Assembly: GCF_013282805.1 (NCBI RefSeq) | Contig: NZ_CP054038.1 | Location: forward strand, 3,348,001 to 3,412,000 | DNA: 64,000 nucleotides | Origin: Microbacterium hominis | Lineage (GTDB): Bacteria; Actinomycetota; Actinomycetes; Actinomycetales; Microbacteriaceae | Reading direction: 5' to 3' | Shown here: one piece after another, positions 50,239 to 57,774 of the stretch | Position numbering within the stretch: the stretch's first letter is position 1 | How the letters are laid out: every line of letters starts with the position of its first letter | Translations under genes and position numbers: made by a program | The notes under the pieces: generated by a model | Told to the model about the DNA's origin: nothing | What the model saw: the letters and a program-made list of their open reading frames with translations, nothing else | Database searches by the model: none

Positions 50239-51209
50239 CAGAAGATTCCCGTCTGGTTGAGGCGCTTGGCGAGCCAGTTCGCGCCGAAGATCAGAACGAC
50301 CCCGACGACCGCCTTGAACAGGCCGACCGCGGTGGAGTAGCTGTACGAGCCCTGCGTGATGCCCATGAAGTAGACGTACGTGTCGAAGACGTCGGCGACC
50401 GACCGGTTCAGCGAGTTCGTCATGAGGTAGATCTGCTCGAAACCGGTGTTGAGGATCTGCCCCATCTGGAGCACGAGCATGACGATGATCGTCGGCATGA
50501 TGGACGGCAACGTGATGTGCCAGACGCGCTGGAAACGGCCCGCGCCATCGATGATGGCCGCCTCATACTGTTCCTGATCGACCGTCGCGAGTGCGGCGAG
50601 GAAGATGATGGTTCCCCATCCGGTGTTCTTCCAGATGTCTTGCAGCACGATGATCGGCCGGAACCACGCCGGATCGGCGAGGAAGTTGATGTCGGTGCCG
50701 AGGATGCCGTTGATGAGCTGGAACAGCGGTCCCACATCGAGCGCGAACAGCAGATACGTCAGCGAGGCCACCACTGTCCAGGACAGGAAGTGCGGGATGT
50801 AGATGAGGGTCTGCACCGATCGCTTGAGGATCATCACGCGCATCTCGTTGAGCAGGAGCGCGACGACGATCGTCAAGGGGAAGGCGATCAGCAGGCTCAG
50901 TGCGGCGAGGATCAGCGTGTTCGCAAGCAGCCGGGGGAAGTCCGGGCTCGAGAAGAAGTCTTCGAAGTGCTGGAAGCCCACCCACGGACTGTCGGCGATG
51001 CCCAGGAACGGCACATAGTCCTTGAACGCGATGACCGCGCCGTACATCGGCCAGTAACGGAAGAGCGCGAAGTACAGGATGCCGGGCAGCAGCAGGAGAT
51101 AAAGCCACTTGTATTGCGTGAAGTGCACGCGCACGCCGCGCCGTCGCTTCGATGCCGTTTCGACCGTGATGGTCTCGGTCGCCGTGACGGCGGTGTCGAG
51201 GATAGCCAT
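50238..51209 (-). CDS. ABC transporter permease, LplB type
   Basis: A 323-residue permease with the LplB/YtcO-type opening HFTQYKWLYLLLLPGILYFALFRYWPMYGAVIAFKDY and EAA loop EAAIIDGAGRFQRVWHITLP. The ATG at 51207-51209 with GGAGG 7 nt upstream is preferred to the longer open frame. It lies 56 nt after the binding-protein gene and pairs with the LplC-type permease. Confidence 0.93.
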   Translation of the reverse strand: MAILDTAVTATETITVETASKRRRGVRVHFTQYKWLYLLLLPGILYFALFRYWPMYGAVIAFKDYVPFLGIADSPWVGFQHFEDFFSSPDFPRLLANTLILAALSLLIAFPLTIVVALLLNEMRVMILKRSVQTLIYIPHFLSWTVVASLTYLLFALDVGPLFQLINGILGTDINFLADPAWFRPIIVLQDIWKNTGWGTIIFLAALATVDQEQYEAAIIDGAGRFQRVWHITLPSIMPTIIVMLVLQMGQILNTGFEQIYLMTNSLNRSVADVFDTYVYFMGITQGSYSYSTAVGLFKAVVGVVLIFGANWLAKRLNQTGIF

Positions 51210-51265
51210 GGGAGAACCTCCGGGAAGTGCCGGAGGCGACGCGAGCGCCGCCCCCGGCATCCGAA

Positions 51266-52792
51266 TCAGGAGTCAGCCGAAGCCAGCTCGTTGATCTCGG
51301 CGATGATGTCGTCGCCGCCGCTCGTGCGCCACAGCTCGATCGCGTCCTCCAGCGCGGCGAGGTCGATCTGACCTGCGAGGTACTGGATACGCGCGTCTGC
51401 GACGATCGTGTCCAGCTGGGCACCCTTCGACACGTAGGTGGGAGACACGTACGGTGCGGACGGGTCGAATTCGGCGGACTCGGTGTCCTCGGCTTCGATC
51501 GCCTTGCGCTTGTCGTACATCTCCTGCTCGTAATCCGTCGCCTGCTTCGGCAGGTATCCCTGGAAGCCCGTGACGTTCATGCCCAGCTGAGCGAAGCTCA
51601 TGACGGTGTCCTTCAGCGCCTGAGGTGCGTCGTCGACGGCGACGGCGAGATCGCCGTCGAGCTCGTAGGTGACGCCTTCGATGCCGTTGTTCAGCAGCGG
51701 GCCGGCCTCGTCGGAGTTCAGGTCGTTCAGCACCGCGAGCACGGCGCGCAGGTCCTCCTCGGTGCGCACCTTCGCCTTGGGGATGGCCAGGAAGCCGCTG
51801 TAGCCCGTGGTCGGCAGGGCGTGCATGTCGCCGTCAGGACCCGTGAGGTTTCCCGTGACGTCGACGTACGCGTCGAAGTTGTCCGGGTCGGCCTCCTTGA
51901 AGAGGTTGATCAGCACACCGGCGCGCGAGTGCACGTCGATGATGATCCCGCCCTTGCCGTTGAGGAAGGGCTCGTTCCAGGTCGCGGAATCGAAGGTCGC
52001 GAAGTCAGGGTTGACGACGCCCTCCTCGACGAGCTTCCGCTCGAACTGGACGGCCTCCAGCCACTGGTCGGTCGTGAAGTTGGGAACCAGCTCGCCACCG
52101 TCCTCAGTCCAGCGGTTGCCGGCGCCGTACCAGGTCTCCATGGCGTCCCAGGGGCTGTTGGTGCCGATGGTTCCCGGCCACTTCGGCACGATGATGCCGT
52201 AGGTGTCGTCCTGGCCGTTGCCGTCGGGGTCGTCCTCGGTGAAGGCCTTCGCGACCTCGTAAAGGTCCTCGGTCGTCTTCGGCAGCTCCAGGCCGAGGTT
52301 CTCGAGCCAGTCCTTCCGAACGATCACGGCCTCACGCATCACGTCTCGGGCGCGGAACACTCCGTAGACCTTGCCGTTGACGCTCGAGGCCTTCTGCACC
52401 TCAGGGAACGTCGTGTCGAGGTTGGGGTACTCGGCCAGATAGTCGGTGAGGTCCCAGAACGCGCCGGCCTCGGCGTTGCGCACGAAGCCCGGGTCCTTGC
52501 CCTGAATGACCATCACGTGAGGAAGGTCATCGCCGGCCAGGGTGATGTTCACCTTGTCGCCGTAAGACGAGTTCGGAACCCAGGTGATGTCGAGGTCGAC
52601 GCCGACGACGTCCTCGACCGCGGTCTCGATCTCGTTGCCCTCTTCGGGCGCGTTCGTCACGAGGTAGGGCGCCATGATCTCGATGGTGTCGAGATCAGCC
52701 GCTTCGGTGCCGCCGCCGGCCGAGCATCCGGCCAGCGCGAGCGCCGTCACTGTGACGGCGCCGATACCGGCGATCGCCTTGGTGCGAATCAT
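51266..52792 (-). CDS. Oligosaccharide-binding lipoprotein, LplA type
   Basis: A 508-residue solute-binding lipoprotein, larger than MalE-type proteins, as is typical for the LplA/YtcQ class. Lipobox LAGC with Cys23. The mature part includes IEMAPYLVTNAPEEGNEIETAVEDVVGVDLDITWVPNSSYGDKVNITLAGDDLPHVMVIQG and GIIVPKWPGTIGTNSPWDAMETWYG. It would capture rhamnogalacturonan oligomers produced by the extracellular lyase. AAGGAG stands before the ATG. It is the second gene of the operon that begins with a DUF624 gene. Confidence 0.93.
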   Translation of the reverse strand: MIRTKAIAGIGAVTVTALALAGCSAGGGTEAADLDTIEIMAPYLVTNAPEEGNEIETAVEDVVGVDLDITWVPNSSYGDKVNITLAGDDLPHVMVIQGKDPGFVRNAEAGAFWDLTDYLAEYPNLDTTFPEVQKASSVNGKVYGVFRARDVMREAVIVRKDWLENLGLELPKTTEDLYEVAKAFTEDDPDGNGQDDTYGIIVPKWPGTIGTNSPWDAMETWYGAGNRWTEDGGELVPNFTTDQWLEAVQFERKLVEEGVVNPDFATFDSATWNEPFLNGKGGIIIDVHSRAGVLINLFKEADPDNFDAYVDVTGNLTGPDGDMHALPTTGYSGFLAIPKAKVRTEEDLRAVLAVLNDLNSDEAGPLLNNGIEGVTYELDGDLAVAVDDAPQALKDTVMSFAQLGMNVTGFQGYLPKQATDYEQEMYDKRKAIEAEDTESAEFDPSAPYVSPTYVSKGAQLDTIVADARIQYLAGQIDLAALEDAIELWRTSGGDDIIAEINELASADS

Positions 52793-52843
52793 GAAGGAAC
52801 TCCTTCGTTCATTGGTGGGGGTGGGGGCTGCGATGCCGTGAGG

Positions 52844-53488
52844 TCATCGCGCGGACTGCTCGAGAGCAACCCGCTTGTCATTGGAGACGTAGAAGGCGAT
52901 GCACATGGCCGTGCTGGCCGTGATCCATGCACCGAGTGACAGGAAGGGGATGATTCCGGGTAGGACGAATCCGGCGCCGACGATCGCGACGCCGACGAGA
53001 GCGAGCATCGCGATGTGCGGGAGATTGCGCACCGTCCACCGCATCGCCGTGAAAAGGTAGGCGCCGCGCGGGAGGTCGTAGTGGGCGTACATCGTGACGG
53101 CCACGGTGGTCACGGCGGTCGCCACGCTCAGAGCGCCGACGGCGATAACCCCGAAGGCGGAGCCGAGGCTTCCCGCCTGCGCCATTCCGAGCACGCCGAC
53201 CAGCAGCAGCGCCGATGCGCCGAACCCTGGAAGAAGCGCCACGTTGGCGTCCCGGAAGTGGCGACGCCAACTGCGCGAGAACTCATGGAGGACAGGAAAT
53301 GCCTCGCCACGCAGCCGCCGACGAGTCAGCTCCGATGCGACCGCCGACGCCGGGGCAGCCCCGAGGACCACTCCACCGAGAATCGTGAACAGGTACCAGA
53401 GGGCATTGACCGTGAGCACCCACGAGATCCATTCGAAAGCGTCGTGCAGACGCAGCGCCCAGGTGGGCGAAGGCGTGCTCGTCGTCAT
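52844..53488 (-). CDS. DUF624 / YesL-YesV-like membrane protein
   Basis: A 214-residue integral membrane protein with about five hydrophobic segments. Features are the YesL-type start RLHDAFEWISWVLTVNALWYLFTILGGVVLGAAPASAVASELTRRRLRGEAFPVLHEFSRSWRRHFRDANVALLPG and a C-terminus with VRNLPHIAMLALVGVA. The family (DUF624) accompanies oligosaccharide importers in Firmicutes and Actinobacteria, and Bacillus yesV is one, but the role is unknown. The ATG at 53486-53488 with GGAGAT upstream is preferred. It is the first gene of the LplABC operon and is transcribed from a strong sigma-70-like promoter at 53552-53580. Confidence 0.85.
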   Translation of the reverse strand: MTTSTPSPTWALRLHDAFEWISWVLTVNALWYLFTILGGVVLGAAPASAVASELTRRRLRGEAFPVLHEFSRSWRRHFRDANVALLPGFGASALLLVGVLGMAQAGSLGSAFGVIAVGALSVATAVTTVAVTMYAHYDLPRGAYLFTAMRWTVRNLPHIAMLALVGVAIVGAGFVLPGIIPFLSLGAWITASTAMCIAFYVSNDKRVALEQSAR

Positions 53489-53551
53489 CAGGATCTCCGT
53501 CGATGTGGTGGCGGATGTCGGCGAAGACATCCTGGAATGCGTTTTCCCGGC

Positions 53552-53580
53552 AACGTAACCCACAACTTGAAACGAGTCAA
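53552..53580 (-). promoter_or_regulatory. Sigma-70-type promoter of the DUF624-lpl operon
   Basis: TTGACT (53580-53575), a 17-nt spacer, TACGTT (53557-53552) on the minus strand. The spacer and -35 contain a degenerate operator half, GAAACG (53569-53574). Confidence 0.65.
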
Positions 53581-53629
53581 CCTGGGTTGGCGCCGTTACT
53601 GAATCGTTCGAATTTCTTCCTTGCCGGTA

Positions 53630-53658
53630 TTGCGAAACGTTTTTCTCTGCAGTACGTT
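53630..53658 (+). promoter_or_regulatory. Promoter of the binding protein-GH42-GH51-GH27-GH127 operon
   Basis: TTGCGA (53630-53635), a 17-nt spacer, TACGTT (53653-53658). The -10 is identical to that of the divergent operon. The operator GAAACGTTTT overlaps the -35, and AAGCGCTTTCC lies at the expected transcript start. Confidence 0.6.
53634..53643. promoter_or_regulatory. GAAACGTTTT operator overlapping a -35 box
   Basis: LacI-type palindrome, one base from GAAACGTTTC, covering the end of the -35 and the spacer of the rightward promoter. Binding there should block RNA polymerase. Confidence 0.6.
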
Positions 53659-53665
53659 AGCGGGC

Positions 53666-53676
53666 AAGCGCTTTCC
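53666..53676. promoter_or_regulatory. AAGCGCTTTCC operator at the transcript start
   Basis: Identical to the site at 16303-16313 and one base from the copies at 39690 and 43625. It begins 8 bp after the -10 box, so a bound protein would obstruct initiation. It probably belongs to a different regulator than GAAACGTTTY. Confidence 0.5.
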
Positions 53677-53772
53677 GCCACCCGGGCACCAAGGGATGCG
53701 CACACACCGCACCAACGGACAACGAACGCCGTCGCGGGACAATGGACGCAGGCGTTCAGAGAGAGGACAAGG

Positions 53773-55068
53773 ATGTTCAGCAAGAAGCGGACGTTCGCCG
53801 GCATCGCACTCGCGACCGGCGCCGCACTGACGCTGGCCGGTTGCGCGGGCGGCGACGCCCCCGAAGCCGACCCCACGTTCAACCCCGACGAAGAGGTCAC
53901 GCTCGACCTCGCCTTCTGGGGCAACGACGTGCGCGCGGAGCTCTACAACGAGGCCATCGAGGCCTTCAACGAGGAGTACCCCAACATCACGGTCAACGCG
54001 ACCTTCCTCGGCTTCCCCGAGTTCTGGGAGAAGCGCCAGACCGAGGCCGCCGGCGGCAACCTGCCCGACGTGATGCAGTTCGACTACTCGTACCTGCGCC
54101 AGTACTCCGAGAACGGCCTCCTGCTCGACCTCGACCCGTACCTCGGCAGCATCATCGACACCGAGCCGCTCCCCGAGAACATCCTCGGCATCGGCGTCGT
54201 GAACGGCACCACCTACGGCATCGCCACCTCGACCAACGCCTGGGGCCTGTTCACCAACCCCGTGCTGCTCGAGGAGGCCGGCGTCGAGGAGTTCGCCGGT
54301 GGCAGCTGGGAGGACTACGCCGGCTGGATGACGGAGATCACGGATGCCGCGGGCGGCGAGTTCTACGGCGGCGGCGACTACGCCGGCCGCATCCAGAACT
54401 TCGAGGTGCAGCTTCGCGCCGAGGGCTCGTACCTGTTCAGCGACGAGGGCGAGGCCGGCTTCGACGAGGAGCGCCTGACCGAGTTCTGGGAGTCGACCGC
54501 GGACTTCCGCGCCGACGGCATGATCCCGCAGCAGCGCGTCGAGGAGGTCGCTCCCAAGGGTGGCTTCGACTCGGCCCTGACCGCCAGCGAGCTCACCTGG
54601 GACAACTTCGGCGCCGGCTACCTCGCCGGTCTGGGCGAGGGTTACACCGAGCTCGGCCTCATCGCTCCCCCCGTGCAGGTGGAGGGTGCGAAGGACCTTT
54701 ACCTGAAGCCGTCGATGCTGCACGCGATCTCGGCGAACACCGACAACCCCGAGGCTGCCGCCACGCTGGTCGACTTCCTCGTGAACTCGGAGCAGTCGGG
54801 TGAGATCTTCGGCACCAACCGTGGCCTTCCGGCTTCGGAGACCGCTCTGGCCGCGGCCGAGCTCGACCCGCTGAGCCAGCAGGTCAAGGACTACGAGGCC
54901 TCGATCGCCGACCGCCTGGGCGACGCCCCGCCGGTGCCGATCGTCGGCTACGGCACGCTCGAGGAGAAGTTCCGCCAGCTCGGCACCGAGCTCGCCTTCG
55001 GCACCATCACGGTCGAAGAAGCTGTCTCGCAGTTCTTCGCCGAGATGGACGTCATCCTCACCCAGTAA
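53773..55068 (+). CDS. Sugar-binding lipoprotein of ABC importer (arabinan/galactan operon)
   Basis: A 431-residue solute-binding lipoprotein with lipobox LAGC (Cys24) and mature part LDLAFWGNDVRAELYNEAIEAFNEEYPNITVNATFLGFPEFWEKRQTEAAGGNLPDVMQFDYSYLRQYSENGLLLDLDPYL, a family-1 binding-protein pattern. It probably collects arabino- or galacto-oligosaccharides from pectin side chains, judged by the glycosidases in the same operon. The ATG at 53773 is fixed by the signal peptide, with GAGAGGA upstream. The predicted 5' leader is about 110 nt. Confidence 0.93.
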   Translation: MFSKKRTFAGIALATGAALTLAGCAGGDAPEADPTFNPDEEVTLDLAFWGNDVRAELYNEAIEAFNEEYPNITVNATFLGFPEFWEKRQTEAAGGNLPDVMQFDYSYLRQYSENGLLLDLDPYLGSIIDTEPLPENILGIGVVNGTTYGIATSTNAWGLFTNPVLLEEAGVEEFAGGSWEDYAGWMTEITDAAGGEFYGGGDYAGRIQNFEVQLRAEGSYLFSDEGEAGFDEERLTEFWESTADFRADGMIPQQRVEEVAPKGGFDSALTASELTWDNFGAGYLAGLGEGYTELGLIAPPVQVEGAKDLYLKPSMLHAISANTDNPEAAATLVDFLVNSEQSGEIFGTNRGLPASETALAAAELDPLSQQVKDYEASIADRLGDAPPVPIVGYGTLEEKFRQLGTELAFGTITVEEAVSQFFAEMDVILTQ

Positions 55069-55144
55069 GACCTTCCGGGGTCCGGTGGCGTCTCGTCTCC
55101 GGACCCCGGAACACCACCGAGCCACCAATCAGGAGAGAGTCGAC

Positions 55145-56143
55145 GTGAGTACCACAGCGACGAGAGTGATCACGACGGGGAAGCCGTCGTCGGGTCGGAG
55201 CCTGTTCCGGCGCCGGTACCGTGAGGACAATCTGTCGCGGCCGGGTCAGAAGGCTCGTCTGCGGAAGGAGTCGCTGGCCGGGTACGGGTTCCTGGTGCCG
55301 TGGCTGGTCGGGTTCTTCGGGTTGACGATCATCCCGATGGTGTACTCGCTGTACCTGTCGTTCACGTCGTACAACATCTTCTCCCCGCCCCGGTGGATCG
55401 GGTTCGACAACTATGTGCGGATGTTCACGAACGACCCGTCGTTCATCCAGTCCGCGCAGATCACCCTGGTCTACGTGCTGGTCGGCACCCCGATCACCCT
55501 GCTGGCCGCTCTGCTGGTGGCGATGCTGCTGAACTACCGGGACAAGGGTGCCGGGTTCTACCGGTCCGCGTTCTACGCCCCCTCCCTGATCGGCGGGTCG
55601 GTGAGCGTGGCGATCGTGTGGCGAGCGATGTTCGCCTCCGACGGCCCCGTCGACCAATCGCTCAGCTTCTTCGGCATCGATCTGGGCGGGTGGATCGGGA
55701 ACCCCTCGCTGGTGCTCCCGGCGATGATCCTGCTCGCGGTGTGGCAGTTCGGATCGACGATGGTGATCTTCCTCGCCGGTCTGAAGCAGATCCCGAAGGA
55801 ACTGTACGAAGCCGCCGAGATGGACGGCGCCGGCCCCTGGCACCGATTCCGGGCGGTCACCATCCCGATGCTGTCCCCGGTGATCTTCTTCAACCTGCTG
55901 CTCGGCCTGATCGGCGCGTTCCAGGTGTTCTCCTCCGCCTACATCATCAGCAACGGGTCCGGCGGCCCCGCGGGCATGACGAACTTCATCACCCTGTACC
56001 TGTACAAGCGCGGCTTCTCCGACGGGCAGATGGGTTACGCGGCCGCGATCGCGTGGGTGCTGCTGATCGTCGTCGCGATCATCGCCTTCATTCTGTTCCG
56101 CACCCAGAAATCGTGGGTCCACTACGCGGGAGACAACCGATGA
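55145..56143 (+). CDS. Carbohydrate ABC transporter permease (MalF type, arabinan/galactan operon)
   Basis: A 332-residue six-helix permease. It starts at GTG 55145 after AGGAGAGAG, with a basic N-terminus of about 45 residues (RRRYREDNLSRPGQKARLRKE), first helix GYGFLVPWLVGFFGLTIIPMVYSLYL and EAA loop EAAEMDGAGPWHRFRAVTIP. It lies 76 nt after the binding-protein gene and overlaps the next permease by ATGA. Confidence 0.93.
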   Translation: MSTTATRVITTGKPSSGRSLFRRRYREDNLSRPGQKARLRKESLAGYGFLVPWLVGFFGLTIIPMVYSLYLSFTSYNIFSPPRWIGFDNYVRMFTNDPSFIQSAQITLVYVLVGTPITLLAALLVAMLLNYRDKGAGFYRSAFYAPSLIGGSVSVAIVWRAMFASDGPVDQSLSFFGIDLGGWIGNPSLVLPAMILLAVWQFGSTMVIFLAGLKQIPKELYEAAEMDGAGPWHRFRAVTIPMLSPVIFFNLLLGLIGAFQVFSSAYIISNGSGGPAGMTNFITLYLYKRGFSDGQMGYAAAIAWVLLIVVAIIAFILFRTQKSWVHYAGDNR

Positions 56144-57069
56144 CCACTGCAAGCCTCGGCGCCGGCGGCGTCCAGATGCTCGAGAACCAGCTCACCGACG
56201 AGCAGGTCCCCACCCCCACACGCCGCAAGGTCAAGCGCAAGACCTGGCAGACCCTGATCTGGTTCATCGCGCTCACCGCGATCACCCTGATCGTGCTGTA
56301 CCCGCTGGTGTGGCTGCTGTTCGCGACCTTCAAACCCAACAGCGAGTTCGGCCAGTCCATCGCGCTGCTGCCCAACAACCCCACCCTGGACAACTACATC
56401 AAGGTGTCCGAAGGCATCGCCGGGGTGCCCATGTGGCGGTTCTTCCTGAACTCGCTGATCATCGCGGTCGGGTCCGTGATCGGCACCGTGCTGTCCTCAG
56501 CCCTGGCCGCGTACGCGTTCGCGCGGATCCAGTTCAAGGGCCTCGGCATCCTGTTCGCCGCGATGATCGGCACCCTGCTGCTGCCGTTCCACGTCGTGAT
56601 CATCCCGCAGTACATCATCTTCAACAACCTCGACATGGTCGACACGTTCTGGCCGCTGCTGCTGCCCAAGTTCCTGGCCACCGAAGCGTTCTTCGTGTTC
56701 CTGCTGGTCCAGTTCATGCGGCAGATGCCCCGCGACATGGACGAAGCAGCCCGCATCGACGGCGCCGGCCACGTCCGCATCTTCTGGTCGATCATCCTGC
56801 CGCTGATCAAGCCCGCGCTGATCACCTGCTCGATCTTCGCGTTCATCTGGGCCTGGAACGACTTCCTCGGCCCCCTCCTCTACCTCACCTCGCCGGAGAA
56901 CTACCCCCTCCCCATCGCCCTCCGCCTCTACAACGACCAGACCTCGTCGTCGGACTACGGCGCCACCGTCACCGCGTCGTTCATCGCCCTCCTCCCCGTC
57001 CTCCTCTTCTTCCTGGTGTTCCAGCGCTTCCTCGTCGACGGCGTCGCCACCCAGGGCCTCAAAGGCTGA
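56140..57069 (+). CDS. Carbohydrate ABC transporter permease (MalG type, arabinan/galactan operon)
   Basis: A 309-residue permease with the typical YPLVWLLFATFKPNSEF segment and EAA loop EAARIDGAGHVRIFWSIILP. The ATG at 56140 overlaps the preceding stop codon (ATGA). The C-terminus RFLVDGVATQGLKG is the standard MalG-type ending. A membrane protein gene follows 4 nt later. Confidence 0.93.
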   Translation: MTTASLGAGGVQMLENQLTDEQVPTPTRRKVKRKTWQTLIWFIALTAITLIVLYPLVWLLFATFKPNSEFGQSIALLPNNPTLDNYIKVSEGIAGVPMWRFFLNSLIIAVGSVIGTVLSSALAAYAFARIQFKGLGILFAAMIGTLLLPFHVVIIPQYIIFNNLDMVDTFWPLLLPKFLATEAFFVFLLVQFMRQMPRDMDEAARIDGAGHVRIFWSIILPLIKPALITCSIFAFIWAWNDFLGPLLYLTSPENYPLPIALRLYNDQTSSSDYGATVTASFIALLPVLLFFLVFQRFLVDGVATQGLKG

Positions 57070-57073
57070 CACC

Positions 57074-57721
57074 ATGGACCGCCGAGAAGCGAGAGCCGCC
57101 CGTCGCGCCGAGCGCGACGGCTCGGGCCCCACGCTCGAAGAGCGGGAGCCCACGCGCTATCCCGGCGCGACGGGCGCGTTCGCACTGTTCGGCGAGGCCC
57201 TGTACACCGGGCTGCTCATCACGATCGCGAGCCTGCCGATTGTCACGATGCCCGCCGCGCTGACGGCCGGCATCCGGCACCTGCGCCGCTACCTGAACGC
57301 CGAGCAGTCCCATGCGCGACAGTTCTGGCGCGACTACCGCACCGCACTCCCTGGCGGGATCGCCGTCGGGGCGGTCACCGCGGTGATCGCCGCGGTGCTC
57401 ACCGCCGACATCCTGCTCGCCGGTACCGGCGCCCTCCCCGGCGGCACCGTCATCGGCGCGGTCGGCTGGGTGGGCCTGGTCGCCGCCGGCGTCGCCCTGC
57501 TGGCCATCACCGGCGGGTACGAACCGGCACGCGGATGGATGCCGGCTGTGCGCGGCATCCCGAGCATCATCCGCGCCGACTTCGTCGGCGCCCTCTACCT
57601 CGCCGCGACCGTCGTCTTCGTCGGCGTCGCGACCTGGATGCTCATCCCCCTGCTGCTCCCGGCCCTCGGGCTCGCAGCCCTCGCCGTCGTCGCCATCCCC
57701 ACCCGCCGCCGCGGGCGCTGA
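57074..57721 (+). CDS. Membrane protein, DUF624/YesL-like
   Basis: A 215-residue protein with a charged N-terminus ([14 protein letters not shown]) and about four to five hydrophobic segments. YTGLLITIASLPIVTMPAALTAGIRHLRRYLNAEQ and FWRDYRTALPGG resemble the DUF624/YesL pattern, as in the gene at 52844-53488. It is placed 4 nt after the permease gene, so it is co-expressed with the importer. The family accompanies sugar importers and its function is unknown. The assignment is less certain than for the other copy. Confidence 0.7.
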   Translation: MDRREARAARRAERDGSGPTLEEREPTRYPGATGAFALFGEALYTGLLITIASLPIVTMPAALTAGIRHLRRYLNAEQSHARQFWRDYRTALPGGIAVGAVTAVIAAVLTADILLAGTGALPGGTVIGAVGWVGLVAAGVALLAITGGYEPARGWMPAVRGIPSIIRADFVGALYLAATVVFVGVATWMLIPLLLPALGLAALAVVAIPTRRRGR

Positions 57722-57774
57722 CGACGACCGCTTCCCGCATCACCCACCACCCATCCCCTCTCAGGAGACCCGCT

